From Sympetrum striolatum (Eukaryota; Arthropoda; Insecta; Odonata; Libellulidae), in contig OX388349.1 in NCBI GenBank assembly GCA_947579665.1, positions 42,045,854-42,109,853 on the forward strand: 64,000 nucleotides of DNA, read 5' to 3'. A model generated the notes under the pieces. It saw only the letters and a program-made list of their open reading frames with translations. It searched no databases and was not told the DNA's origin. Shown here in pieces: positions 48,540 through 61,133 of this stretch; position 1 is the first letter of the stretch, and every line of letters begins with the position of its first letter. Both the position numbers and the translations under genes were made by a program.

Positions 48540-49026
48540 AAGGCGAGAGGCAATAAAGACGCCATCATCTCGAATCTCCTTTGTCTTTTTTTTCCCTTCA
48601 TAAATATGCATCGTCGGGGCGCCACGCGAATGGCTGGATGCTCAAGGGTGTGGTAGTCCAGGTGCACCCGATTCTAGAAGGCTCCACACCTTCCTCCTCC
48701 GAGTCCCCTATCTTCCCCACAAAAAACACCACCCCCGACTTGATCCTTTATCCGTGGCGATACGCCACCTACGGATGGTTGTAGGATGTGTGTACCTTGG
48801 TATTTGCCTCCCCCCTCCCCTTACGCACCTCCCTATCTTCCCTACCCCTATGCACCCCTATCTATTCCCCCCACCACTCTACTGAGCAGACGCCAAAGAT
48901 CCAAGCACCACGAACTTAGCAGCTGTCGGAATTTGATTTTCACCAACATACTCCTCTTAAGAACGGTGCCCGGTCGTGTTTTGTTTTTCCATCTCCATCT
49001 CCTCCTCCCCCCTCGCGTCCTTAAGA
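48540..49026. other. GC-richer patch with a pyrimidine-rich run
   Basis: A C/T-rich stretch at about 48808-48890 opens frames on both strands (88 residues on +, 66 on -). No motif recognised. Confidence 0.4.
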
Positions 49027-49763
49027 CTAGAAGGACGGTGGTGGTCATTTAACAACTTTTCAGCGCTTTACTTAAAAATTTTTTAGTTAAATATTTCTAA
49101 ATTTTTTAAACTCTTTGACTTTGGGTGTTACCATCCAAAATCTAATACGAACGAATTAAAATTTTGATGGCACTAATGTGATAAGTTTTACAACACGTTA
49201 CACCTAGAAGGACGGGAGTTGTCAGTTTACCACTTTACTGCGTTATACTTAATGTTTTTTAAGTTGAATATTTTTCAATTTTTAGGAACTCTTTGACTTT
49301 GTGTGGTACCATCCCATATTTCTTATGAACGAATTGCAATTTTTCTATCACTAATGTGGTAATTCTTACATCATGTTATACCTAGAAGGAAGGCTTGCAG
49401 TCATTTGACCATTATCTCTTTTCACACCAAATATTTACCTTTTTCTCTTATTTAAAAAAAATTTCCTGTAGACATTTATATTTGAATTATTCATTACATT
49501 AATATCAATATAAATTATGTTTCAAATGAACTTTAATACAGGGTAATTATTATTCAAATCCATATATAGTGAAAACTATGAACTCTTCGCTGTTTTTAGA
49601 CATGTGTTTATTAACTATAGATGGATATAAAACAATAATTTAATGTTTCAATAAGTATATAGATATGCATGCAATATACATTAAAATGCCTCCAAGTTGC
49701 AAAGAAGCATTAAAATAGTTGTTGAGAAACGAAGAGTTCAAATGACTACTTCCCGTTCTTCTT
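49027..49763 (+). mobile_element. Unnamed repeat element, copy A: inverted ends plus internal tandem units
   Basis: The left end CTAGAAGGACGG..GGTCATTTAA (49027) and the reverse complement of the right end (AAGAACGGGAAGTAGTCATTTG, ending about 49763) are related, giving inverted ends of roughly 30 bp with a few differences. Two tandem units of about 177 bp start at 49027 and 49204, each opening with the end motif CTAGAAGGACGG. The motif occurs a third time at 49382 and starts a 382-bp unique part. Copy B at 62200-62884 has the same order and a unique part of about 380 bp. I see no coding capacity, so it is a non-autonomous element. The superfamily is not recognised. Confidence 0.78.
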
Positions 49764-50739
49764 GGCAGGGCGAAACTCCCGCCCTTTCAATGTTAAAACG
49801 CAAGCTGCGTTTCGTTTTTTTATTTCAAATGTCCGATATTCCCCGAATCAGACCTTGGTATATCAGGCCAAATCATCGTGTCCTTCCTCCATCTCTCCCT
49901 TCTTATTTTTCCGCGCATTGTCATTCAGCATAGCCGAAATGCTTGACGGGAAGTTTAATATTCAGGAGGCTATGCACTGAGGGGGAGACCGGGTCTGCGC
50001 CTCAATTTGGGCAAACCATTTGCGGAATCTTGCCGATTTCCGCGCACCTTAATTGCATTTTTGGAAGCAAAGACTTCGGGCTATGCTTTCCCTGCACATT
50101 TATGGGATTAATTACGGTTAATGAAGCTTCTTCCGTGTAGGCGGTAGCGCGGTTTTAGATGTAGATAAAGGAACCAACGCTGTTAGAGGAAAGGTATTCT
50201 TGAGAAACCGCTAAACCTCGCCATGAATTCCTTCTATGGATAAGATTATTAGGAGCTATTGAAGGAAACAAAAGCTTTGATCTTCATGGAATTCCACTCC
50301 GGTGTGTAACCCCAATTTATCTGTGCAAATTGGTGAGCTATCTACTGTTTGTGTTTTGAGTTAATATTGAGTACTTAAGAAGTAAAATACAGTAATATTT
50401 CCCGCAGAATTTATTTTATATAAAGGGTGACTAGTTTTCCTTACAAATGCACTTCTCCAACCAATAAATATATCGAATGTCCTTAACCTCCGTTCTTTTC
50501 CGTTGATAACTATGCCCCCCTCTTCGCGTATCCAACAGCACGTTTCCCCTTTCTCCTTTTCCTCTTCACATATATGATAAGCTTTCGACATATATTTGCA
50601 GCCTGAAGATGTCTATTTGTTTACAATACTTATCCCCTTTTCAAAAATTTATTACTTTGTTTTACTAAGTTTGTTTTACTACTTTCGTAAGACTCCCTTC
50701 CAATAAGTTGAACTTAGACGAATCAGAATAATGTTTCAT
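49764..50739. other. Spacer, nothing recognised
   Basis: Mildly GC-richer to about 50100, then AT-rich; short frames without motifs. Confidence 0.45.
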
Positions 50740-51190
50740 CTTATTGAAATATATATAAAATATGCAGATAAAATAAATCACAATTGGCACGTTTGGCAGT
50801 TAATGAAAGTATTATGCTACCATAAATTTGTTGTTAGGTTCTAGCATGGACAGCTATCAGTTTTTCCTAAATTCCTTTGTCCCCTGTACGATATGCAATG
50901 CATAATACATCACACAATAATCTAAATATAATTTTCTAGAATTATTTTCTAACAAACTTTGAAGAAAGAACGAAGCATATCAAATACGATAATATTGGCA
51001 CATTTGGTAGCATATGAAAATAATAGAATGCTCCCGTAATTTTTCATTGACCCCGTAGCATCAGAAACTATCAATTATTGCAAAGTTCATTTTGGCTTCC
51101 CAAAACATATTATCACAGTGCACAATTATCAAACGATCATTTTCTAGAACCGTTTTCTACGAAACTTTACGAAAATGTATTTAACCTGAT
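50740..51190 (+). repeat. Tandem duplication, about 210-bp unit, two diverged copies
   Basis: 'ATTGGCAC.TTTGG.AG' lies at about 50784 and 50995, and 'ATTTTCTAGAA' at 50931 and 51139, giving a period of 208-211 bp. Identity is partial. A short perfect palindrome, ACCTGATA-TTG-TATCAGGT (51184-51202), lies at the right edge. Confidence 0.75.
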
Positions 51191-52118
51191 ATTGTATCAG
51201 GTAATTATTGCACTTGGATAAGGAGATGTGATATGCGTTATGGAATGGGTCCCTTTTGCCTTCCCGACTCCAAATTTGGGCTGAGCTTGGTTAACTAGCG
51301 GTAACCGGAGGGCTTTTTTCGGTATGACCCTGACAACGAGAAGTTCGTAATCAACGGGCGGAACGGTGCGTGAAATTGAAACTCTAATTGATCCATCACC
51401 ACCGCTGGAAAAAATTATCATTCAGCCCCTTACTCTGTTATTAAATTGCCATACTTTCTGCAGGGATTCATCTTAATGAAACCGCAATTGTGATTGCGAG
51501 CAATTTCCTTCTCCTTCGCATGTTGGAGAGAATGAGTGACAACTTCCAGGAAGGAAATCGCCATAGCGACTATAGGGGTGATTTCTCATTTAATCATTTT
51601 GGATTCCGTCCCTAGATCGCATAATTGCGCAGAACATACTTTGCATTAAATTTTTAATCATTTATTTCAGCTTAAGTCAGTTAAAGTTTCTATAAATTAA
51701 AATTATAAGAAACGCCACGATTTTATCCGTACTTTGCCAATATTTTCACGTATAAAACAACCTGATGTTTATAAGAAAATGTATGCCACTGATGTTTATA
51801 TTAATGATTGATAATATCAGCACATACCATAATAATTTAGCCCACCGCTAATGTGCTACTTAACCACGAATGGAAAAGACTTTTTACATTATTTCCCACT
51901 CTGAAAATGTTCTCTAGGAAGGCGAAATGTATACAAATTAGCGGTAAATTAAATTTTTTATAGTTTTTGGTGCTATTATTCTTAATTACAATGTTTACTG
52001 GTAAAAAAATCGATTTTCTATACCTAATCACTGAATCGACTGCTTTTGCCGTGACTTCGTGGTAAACTCCAACAAAGCAAGAGTATAATTTTTACTATCA
52101 ACAATATAAATTATTTTA
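51191..52118. other. AT-rich spacer
   Basis: A GC-richer bit around 51230-51420 with a 74-residue - frame; no motif. Confidence 0.45.
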
Positions 52119-52173
52119 AAACGACCATGGTTTTTGGCCAATGATGACTTATGAGCCAAAACCTTGGTCGTTT
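52119..52173. repeat. Small fold-back with a diverged version of the core
   Basis: AAACGACCATGG..TTTTGGC (52119-52138) pairs with GCCAAAACCTTGGTCGTTT (52155-52173) with one mismatch and one unpaired base. The loop holds ATGATGAC, and the right arm ends GGTCG. The order CCA-ATGATGAC-x-AAACC-GGTCG, followed by an ATCAATTTAT stretch, parallels the cores at 17.8 and 42.1 kb but with several changes. Confidence 0.55.
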
Positions 52174-52310
52174 ATCAATTTATCATTTTGTGGTTTTTAT
52201 AAATTATTTTTCTTTGCTTCAGTGCAATCATTTTTTGAGAACGTTTAATTATTGTTGTAAGCAGCGTAATCGTTCCTATCAAATGGTAACTACGCACGAA
52301 TATGATTAAA

Positions 52311-52450
52311 GAATATAAGGAAGTTTCTTACTGACAAGTAACAAATAAAAAATAATAAATAACAATTTACAAATAAAAATTAACAAATAACAAACAACTA
52401 TTATTAACAAAACATAAACAAAGAATATGAGAAAGTTTGTTACTTACGAG
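52311..52450. repeat. A-rich low-complexity tract between related flanks
   Basis: An AACAAATAA-type tract (about 52335-52405) lies between two similar stretches, GAATATAAGGAAGTTTCTTA (52311) and GAATATGAGAAAGTTTGTTA (52423). Confidence 0.6.
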
Positions 52451-52459
52451 TATCATAAC

Positions 52460-53681
52460 GAAACCATTCTTTTCTGTCCTTCTAATCGCAATAGAGGTAT
52501 CTTCCATATTTGTGCCCAGGATATTTGCAACACCCTCACGTATTCGTTTGATAGATACGCTACCTAACAGCAGGTACGATGTCCCATCTATAAAAATGGC
52601 ATTCCAAGAATGTCACGCACGCACACCGAAGAGTACAATTCATTGAAGAAACTTGCACTCCAACCTGTCTTCGGTAGCGATTCCATACGTAATATGTGGA
52701 ACTTCTCATGACCATATTTCATGCAGATGTGGTGTGAGAACGCTCGTGGATGGAAACCCGTAAGAGGTCGTCTTGCCGAAGTGGATAGCATACCGTCTTC
52801 TTTCTCAAACTTGGAAGAATCGAGCTTCTTCGCGTACAGGCACTTACCTCTTCATCCCCTCCATAAAGAGTCGACATTGACAGATTCATCGCCGCAGACT
52901 GACAACCTCTCATTTCCCAACGACTCTTTCGTGTCGGCGTTCCTTTCCTATGCCTTTGGGGATAAGGAAACTGCTAAGATGGGCATGGATGGAAAGATCG
53001 ACTTTCCCCCGATCCATATTAGAATAAAAGAAACTCCCACTTATTCAAATTCGGAGGCTCCTCCTAAGTTTCGGGTTTCCACAACGATTTGGTTCTAGTT
53101 ATATTTTTTCTTATACTTTTCGGGAGGGTTTTTAGGAATTAAGGAGGCGGATTTTTGAAATCCAGACGGAGATGGGACCATCAGCAGTCCCTGGGGACTT
53201 CTAAATTCCATGTGAGTTAAAGAATGGAATGGCTCGAATTTGCTGGCAAATTATGTACAACTAGTGGCACGTAGGCTGTCGACACAAGATGTTATAAATA
53301 TAATGAGCTCCGTTTAGCGAAGGTCGAAGTGAATGACATCTACCTTATCGCGCCTAAAGTTTTGCCCTGAGTATTAGAAGCAATATTCCTTGATTCCAAA
53401 GGCCGATATTTTTAAAGTGTATAATGTCGTCCAATTTAGTGGTCATCAGTAACACATTGCTCTTCATTCTTCAGTTACGTTTTATATACGTTTTATCGAC
53501 TGTTTCATCATCATTGTCGCTACAATAAAAAATGGTGCTTTAGATCTTTGTTAATTTTCTCTTGCACTGTCTTAACAAATAACATTGCACAAGCTTATTT
53601 ACTCTTACGTGTAAGTATAAGAAATATTGTATTTATATTGTAGCAATGCTGCATAAATAACAATTACAGTAATTATTAACA
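52460..53681. other. Spacer with a GC-richer patch at about 52720-53010
   Basis: A 125-residue + frame (52721-53098) overlaps a 64-residue - frame; no motif recognised. Confidence 0.4.
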
Positions 53682-53760
53682 GATGGCGTAGTGCTAAGCA
53701 TGCCAATCTTTTAACGCTGATATCCCGGGTTCGAATCCTGGTTAGAGTATGGTTGTCTAC
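53682..53760 (+). repeat. tRNA-Lys-like SINE head or tRNA pseudogene
   Basis: Perfect B box GGTTCGAATCC at 53728-53738 inside a mostly paired T arm, and A-box-like TGGCGTAGTGCTAAGC at 53684-53699. CTTTTAA at 53708-53714 matches the seven-base anticodon loop of tRNA-Lys(UUU). Stems around that loop and the acceptor stem do not pair, so a working tRNA is unlikely. Confidence 0.6.
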
Positions 53761-56700
53761 GCCTTTTTTATAAAAATGGATTTATTGAATCAGTGTTCAT
53801 GGTTGAATAAAATGCACCCAATAGGTAAAGACTAAGTATTAATGTTATTATTACTCTATGAATTACTATTTGCGCAACAAGAGATAATTCCACATAAAAC
53901 AAAGAGTGTCGCTAGTATACGATGTATTAAGATTAAAAATCAAGAATATTATCTTTGCCTTCACCACGAATTCGTTCTTAATGTAGATACACATATTTTC
54001 TCTCTAATACCTTTCCTTGGATTTGGAATGCTAATAAATTCAATGCTGAGGTTCGTTGAGCATTAATGGAATCTATTTATGGAATTTAAGGCTCAGAAAA
54101 CATGTGATTATTATTTTCTAAAGTAGTCCCATTCCATAACGGGTCGTAAAATTGCAATTGTACGAAACTATATTATCTCCTTATACGCTGGAACATGCAT
54201 CTATGAATTTTGAAGAATGTGGCAATTCCCTCTGCGGAAGAGATTAATACTGTAGATCATAGGCTTCCAATGTATTACGACCCTCGGATCCATAAAGATT
54301 TAAGAGGGTCCATGTCAGAAAAAATAATTGGGGAACCAAGATTTTTTTAAATTTTAGGAATTTTTAGAGTACATATTTAAAAGTCAAAAATCTCGTTTTA
54401 AAGAATGATATAATCTAATGGAAACAAGATGGTGCTTTTTCACAGAAAATTAACAGATAAATTCAATTACAATTGCAGTAGGATCCAGGGGAAAAATAAA
54501 TGTTTGGGAAGCTATGCTGTAGATGGTAAGATTATTTTTTGCTGAGATTCACTCAGAAATCCTTGTCCAACAATACATTATTTTTGCGTGGCACGACAAA
54601 GAAGCGATCTTTAATGCTAAACATGTAAAACTCCAAGTGTCCCGAAACCTGTGATCATTTCTGTTAGGGAAAGTCGTAAAATAATCATTTAACGACATTC
54701 CGTCTGTGATAGTGACTCGATATTTTTAATTTACTTGCTCTACTCCAAAGTATTTCTGTACTCCTGTAGTAAACACGCCCTTTCACTCTCTACATATTTA
54801 GATCCCCATTTTATACGCTTAAAAATGTCCTCGCAGCGTGAAAACCAGAGGTAAGACTTCTTCCTGAATATACACAGCCGAGGAAAAAACCGAAAACACG
54901 GGACGATAATTGCATCCTACTCACGTTGCGCAAAGGTTGCATTCGTATGGAGGGACTCTCACGCGTTTTATGCTTCGACAACTCCCTTGCTGAAGGAGCG
55001 ATTTTCGATTGATTTACAATATTGTTTCCGATAGCCTCCGATTATCGCTTCGAACGAAGGAATATTTTCACACCTCCGAGACGTGATTTCCCGTAATGCC
55101 TATTTCACGGGCATAAAATAAATACGGGAATGTGAATATTTAAGGAAAGTATCTTTCTTAGGAGCGTCGCGGTCGCTTCGTCAACATGGTTTTCCAGTTG
55201 CGGACAAGTTCCTGCGACACGCATTTCGCTGTTCGCTGCGTTATTGGTTATTCCAGGAGGTCGGTCAAGCGGAAGATTTTCCTACTACAGCAGCTAAGCC
55301 CATAATTGGATTTGTTTGGGTTGACTGCTGTGTACAGAACGTATGTGCGCATAATCGAGAAGAGATATCAAAGTGAAATAGAATAAAATACCAAGTGCAT
55401 GAACCAGGTTTAGCGTAAAACGATCAGAAATACAAGGAAGATCAGATTTAACACACTTTAAATTTCAGATGATTTAAAAATCATGATTGATGTGTAAAAA
55501 AGCAAAACTTTCTCTGAAAAGTATTCAGCCCTATGGTTGGATTGATCCGAGCTTTAATTAATATAGCCCTGTAAAGGTGACGAGGCATACTATTCGAGAT
55601 GAGGAGTGTTGTAATTTTCCTTTGCTTTCCTCACTTAGCCAGAATATAATGAATGGCAAATACCTCATAAGAGCTGCACAACGTCTCCCTGATTTACACA
55701 TAGAGTTTAATAAAGATCAACTAGGTTAATTGATCGTATTCAGTAGCCATGAGTAAGTCTAATACAAAAGTAAATGAGTGATGCAATTTTTGTTTTTATA
55801 TTAAAAAAAGGAAACTACTCCATTCATAAGGATAAAGGAGCATCAACCATGATGATATCATATGCTTTTTATCGTTACGCATAAGATTCTTATGACAGGA
55901 TAGCATGCCTAGGTAACCTTCTGGAAAAGAATATCATGCTTTATTATAATGATCCATTGCTGTTAACAAAGATAAATTTAAGAAAGTTACTAATGATTTG
56001 CGATATCTGAAATATTTCTATTAATTTCAGGAATTCATCGAATTGATTATTTAATAATTAAGATGTTATTCCTTCGTTCATTCTGTACCACTCCACTATA
56101 AGTAATAGTCACTAAAATTATTCATCACTAAATGAAAAACACTCAAGTGTGTGTAATAGATAGAAATGAGTAATTGAAAAAGAGGCTGTAAAGCTATTAT
56201 TCAATCAAACTCTTAGGCTTAACTCTACAGTAAAAGATTTTACTACACATTATTCTTATTTTACAAAAGCACATAAAATGGGCAACTTCTCAGTGGTCAT
56301 GTCACAATTAATACATATTTACACACATCCAGTCCCAATCTAAAAATGTTCATATTTTTACTTTACTTTAATGTGTTTGTTAACGAGAAAGCACAAAGTA
56401 CCTTTATTTGAAATATTTAATTTGATGATTTTTATGATTCAGAATTATGGAAAACAAATTGAGGCAGATAGACGAATGGCAACCAACTAATGTTAAATAG
56501 TTATCCACTTTAGTAAATTTTTCCAAGAGGTACAATAAATGGAAAGAGTTCTACAAGAAGAATAGTTTAGCCAGACATTGACCCCTCACCTTGGGGCTAT
56601 CCTCAGTTCATTCAGAATAAAATCAAATATTTTTATAGGCTTGTTCCCGCATTGGTCCGAGGAAACTAGCCACTGAAACAAAACATAAGGAGTTTCGACA

Positions 56701-58769
56701 GGGACTAAATCTTTCCCCCTCCGATTGAATTGCATGCAGCGTCTGGGAACCCCACTACCGTGCAGAACTCCCAAACGATCCCCGCTGCACACTCGGGCGA
56801 CATTCCTTGTCCTCCTCTTCTTTTTCCCGACTCACTCTTCCTGGAAAAGAGAAGATTCATTTGTCCCTCCCTGCTTCGTGCACAAGACATCGCGATTTTT
56901 ATTTCTCCGTAGCCGGCAAAAAAGGAAAGGGTTGGCGACTTGAACGCCCGCTGCATTTACGACACGGCTTTTAAAAATACCATTCCGTTAGAGACAATAG
57001 AATGGCTGGTTCGATAGATCGATGGCGACAATCGATAGTAAATAATAGGGAAGCCTTTCATTTGACGCTAACTGCCCAAAGGTAGGACATCTTTTACGAG
57101 TAAAAACACAGTGTCCCGCTGATATTGATTTCTGTCATGTGTTTTCTTTCCCATTTTGGTCTCGTAAACGCTCGCGGTGCGTGAATTTATGGTTTTTGGA
57201 TGCTTTGACTGGAAAGTTGTCTCATGTTTGACCATATTTATGGCAGCTTTGATTTTATCTCGGTCTGCGTTCTAAGTTTGGATTTCTATGAGAAAACATG
57301 TGTCCAACTAGAGCATTCCTGTATTTTCGTGTTTTTTCTTATCGTCGAAGAGGTGATGTTTACCAAAGTAATGACAATTTTACAGCTAAATGTGCAAGGA
57401 AGAAATCCACCATGTTAAATATGGTTAGGTTTCCGTAAAGTCCTCCTTTTTCCTGTTTTGGAATTCCAGCAGAACTAAATATTCCAACCTCTGTATATTG
57501 AAGTAAAATAAGAGAAAATTTTTTTAAAGTATGGAAATATAGTTTTCTTATAAATTTAAGAGAAATTAACCAATTGAAGACTACTTAGCTTATCTTAGTT
57601 TATGGTGTAATTAAAAATATTTAGATTCGTTATGATCGACTTTCTATAGTGAAGAAATTGACATAACTTTCATTACCTAGTCTCTGTGGCATTCTATTTA
57701 ATAAGGACAAAAATTGTAGGTATGAGTTTTAGTCCTTAAAAGTATTTCTGGAGTTTAAAACTTTCTTTTAATGCTGCGTGCTTTTTCAAACATTAATAAT
57801 ATAACCTACTCTTTAATAAATCCTTAAGAAAACTCCTTAGTCAAACGAAAATTAAATGCTATAAGAAGATTAATGAAGTTAAAACCAATTTGGTAAAGAC
57901 TTTGAAGTTGGTCTTTCATGATAAATTTTAATAACTAATATATTTATGCTAACATAACCTTAATCTCACAATATAACCTTTCATACATACGGTTACATTG
58001 CTGACTTGTATAATGGTATCAGTAAGATAAATTACCAGAGTATTTTGTCCCCTCTCAAGGAAACAAAGGGCGGAATCCAGTTTTCTTTTCTTTTCTCTGA
58101 CCTACTCTCGGGACGCAGTGGGTCCATGCAGCTGTGCACTTAGTGCATGAGCATCACGTCTCTTTCAAAAGTGTCCAAATTAAGACAGGTCCAGAAAGAA
58201 ATCGGCGATTTCCGCCAGTCTTCGCTATAAATTGAATGCTTTTACAAGATAGCTTATCCTTTTCGCTACATTTACTTGAAGGGAAAATTCACTCATAATT
58301 GTAGCAAGGGTTGCCATTCATTTTTAGAGCATCTCATTGATCATTACCGATTTTTTTATTTTAATAACTCTCCATTAGGGGGGAGCGTTTCTATAAAATA
58401 TATATGATTTAATAGAAATTTAATAGAATGTCTAATTTGGACAAATTTGTTTATAAAATGTATTGTAAGAAAAACCACGAATTTTATACATGTAATGTAT
58501 TATTTTACTATGAGATGACTTGAATTTAGCAAATACTGATTGTTTGAGGCATGAACAATAAAACAGAGATATAAAGCGGCATAGATTATAGCATAGCAGT
58601 AGCTTGGATTTTATCATGAAAGAATAAAACCTCTATCAATTGTTTTAGGAACGTTTTTGTGGAACAAATGGAACGGAGGGACTCTATAAAGTAAAGAAAT
58701 GAATATTTTTAGTTTATTGACGAGATATGTATGCTAAAACAATTTATATATATTGACGAAAAATTTCTC
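53761..58769. other. Long spacer, patches at about 54830-55260 and 56700-56950
   Basis: Mostly AT-rich. The second patch has overlapping frames on both strands (83 residues on -, 72 and 60 on +) with no motif. No transposon ends, tRNA boxes or strong inverted repeats were noticed. Confidence 0.4.
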
Positions 58770-58815
58770 TGCCCTTGCTTGATGATGAAGCAATGTGTCG
58801 AAATCTAAGTAGAAA
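58766..58815 (+). repeat. Possible decayed relative of the fold-back core
   Basis: TTGATGATGAAGCAATGTGT followed by CGAAATC has the layout of the 17.8/42.1-kb core: a GATGA block, a short stem candidate (GAAGC with a damaged partner), then TCGAAA. No long flanking arms are seen. Weak on its own. Confidence 0.3.
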
Positions 58816-58975
58816 ATATAAATTATCTCATAGGTACTTATAATAGTGTTATCTTTGTATCTAACCGAGTTATAACAACCTCTTACTAATTTTAGCAAAT
58901 GATGGAGATGAAGTTTTACTAAGCTCAGGAAAGCGTGTAACTTAAACCCAAGGTTATACAGGAAGTGAAAAATAG

Positions 58976-59000
58976 TGACTTAGCTGGGATTCGTATCCAT
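58976..59000 (-). repeat. Truncated SINE end, opposite strand to the next feature
   Basis: On the minus strand this reads GGATACGAATCCCAGCTAAG then TCAC. Apart from the start, this parallels the B-box end GGTTCGAGTCCCCACCAAGTCAC of the + strand SINE 90 bp to the right. Only the B-box end is clear. Confidence 0.45.
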
Positions 59001-59030
59001 ATTTACAGGAATGTTATTTACAGAAGTGAG

Positions 59031-59120
59031 AAGGACGTAGCTCGGTAGTTTAGTCGGTAAGAATACCTGGCCGGAAAGTGGAAGACCTCGGTTCGAGTCC
59101 CCACCAAGTCACTTATTGTA
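59031..59120 (+). repeat. tRNA-derived SINE head
   Basis: A-box-like TAGCTCGGTAGTTTAGTCGG from 59038, with a small internal duplication of the D-arm sequence, and B box GGTTCGAGTCC at 59090-59100. The order and spacing fit a tRNA-derived promoter. The 3' end CCACCAAGTCAC would pair with an acceptor strand that has decayed at the 5' side. Confidence 0.68.
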
Positions 59121-59124
59121 AAAC

Positions 59125-61070
59125 CTCTTACTAATAATTTAACCTTGATTAGAAGTCTTAAGAATACCGAAAATAAATATAATACCTAGCCTTATATAGA
59201 ACTTCCTAGAGAGAAAAATGACGAGCAGCTTATAAAAGCTAGATCCGGAATATAAAGAAGTCAAAATTCTAGCAATAGAGTAGCTATTCTTGAGGAAGAT
59301 TTTGTTTCAACCCACGTGTTTGGTATTTTAGCGCTACCAACTGTGAACATAGGAGCTTTCTCCACCAAAATTCTAGTAATTTGATATCGGAAATCTTCAG
59401 ATGATGGTATTACTAAACATTAAGATGCTGTTTCGACCTTATTATGTTATCGCGATGACCTGTTACATCCGGATGAGCCCGGCGCTACAGTTCTCTCGAT
59501 CTCGCGAGATGCCGCAGACAAAAAAGTTCAAGAATCGAAGTTTTATAAGGGCTTAACAGTTAGAGATTCCTCATTTTAATAAGATGATTCCTCGGAAGCA
59601 TTCGGATATGGAAGCAATTTCGATGCCATCGGGCAATCCCAATGGCTCGCTTCGACAGCACCTGCCCGTCTGCGCCTGTTCGAAGATCTGAATATCAAAT
59701 ACGAGAGGCTGTGAAATGAAATTCGAGACCCTCTCCCTTTTGATTCCTCTTCTTGCGGAGTTCTTCCAAACGTTTCAACACTTGGAGCGGGATCGCTTTT
59801 TATTGATGTGCTAGTACGTGATGATCCGATATGATAACTACCCGTACAGCTAAATCGCTTTTCGGCATTATATAAACCATTTTATAGAGCAGTATTTTAT
59901 TAGCGTATTTGCAGGTGTGGGCTGATAGAATTTTTTGTATATCAATTGAATTTTAAATGCAGTTATTTGCTGTATTAATCAAAAGAAGCGAAGGTACTAC
60001 GTGTAATATATTTCAATTGATTTTATAACTCTTATGATCGATTGAGCATTTCATACATACTTTTGATAGTACTAAAAATGTCTAATGACATTAATAAACA
60101 TAATCTACAGTCTATAGATGACGTAAGTTAAGGTAATATCCGTAAGGTAATATTTTTTCATCGTAAATATCTTCTAAAGGTACCCCCGTGGTACGCATCT
60201 ATAAATAGAACAGCAATAAAAATATTAAATGTAGTTATTTTTGGCACAATATGGTTGAATTCTAATTATGGTGGATTTAAATCTTAAATTATTCTGCAAA
60301 TTTTGAGCATTGACTTTTTTATGGGGTTCAGAAAAGCTACAACATTTTAGTTTAGGTTCTTCAAGGCGATTTATAATATTTTAATGATTTACATATAAAT
60401 TCCCTCTGATTGGTCAATTTTTTCCTTTTGGAACTTAAATTTAAATAAATGAAGCAACTCTGTCCTCTTAAGGACAAGTAGTCTCGGTGAAAATTTTATC
60501 TCTATATATATTGTTTATAAAAATACATCCATATACATACAATAAGTAAACATCCTCGACAAATGTGCATTCAGCTTTGAAAATATTCAAAAGAATTTCT
60601 TTCTATATATGTTGAGATGAGCAGGACCAGAGGAAGCTCAAGCTTGAAGAGTGTATCGTATGTGTTGCACTGTCATAAGTTGGAACCTTTTATATTAAAT
60701 ATAATTATCAGGTTCTAACTAACTAATTAGTTTAACTGACTCCAAAAGAGGCATTCTTCTTGGCATTCTATAAGGAGAAACCTTAATCACCGACATAATT
60801 CAACACCAATTATACCTCAATGGCTTTCATGTCATTACAGCCATGAACTATTCAGTAGTAAATTAACACACCTTTCATATCTTTAGTTTTATGTTTAGTC
60901 AAGTTACTGAAATGAAATCCGGAAACATATAAGTGGAATTATGTTTTGAATATTTGTAAAGCATATCACACGATGTAAGGAACATCTCAACATGTATTAC
61001 ATATTTAATACGTAATATATTTCACTTTCGGTATACTCTCGAGTTTGGTGGTCTTCGAGATATTGGTGTG
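59125..61070. other. Spacer, nothing recognised
   Basis: A slightly GC-richer part around 59450-59710, otherwise AT-rich. No open frame of note. Confidence 0.45.
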
Positions 61071-61133
61071 TTCCTATCACCTCAACTGACAAAATCCCCT
61101 AACATGGGATTTTGTAAGTTGAAGTGATAGGAA
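61071..61133. repeat. Inverted repeat with 28-bp arms
   Basis: 61071-61098 and 61106-61133 are reverse complements with two mismatches around a 7-bp loop. This would make a strong hairpin in RNA from either strand. No core motif shared with the other fold-backs. Confidence 0.88.

Noticed and set aside
53682..53745. Functional tRNA-Lys(UUU) gene
   Set aside because: The loop CTTTTAA fits, but the anticodon and acceptor stems do not pair.
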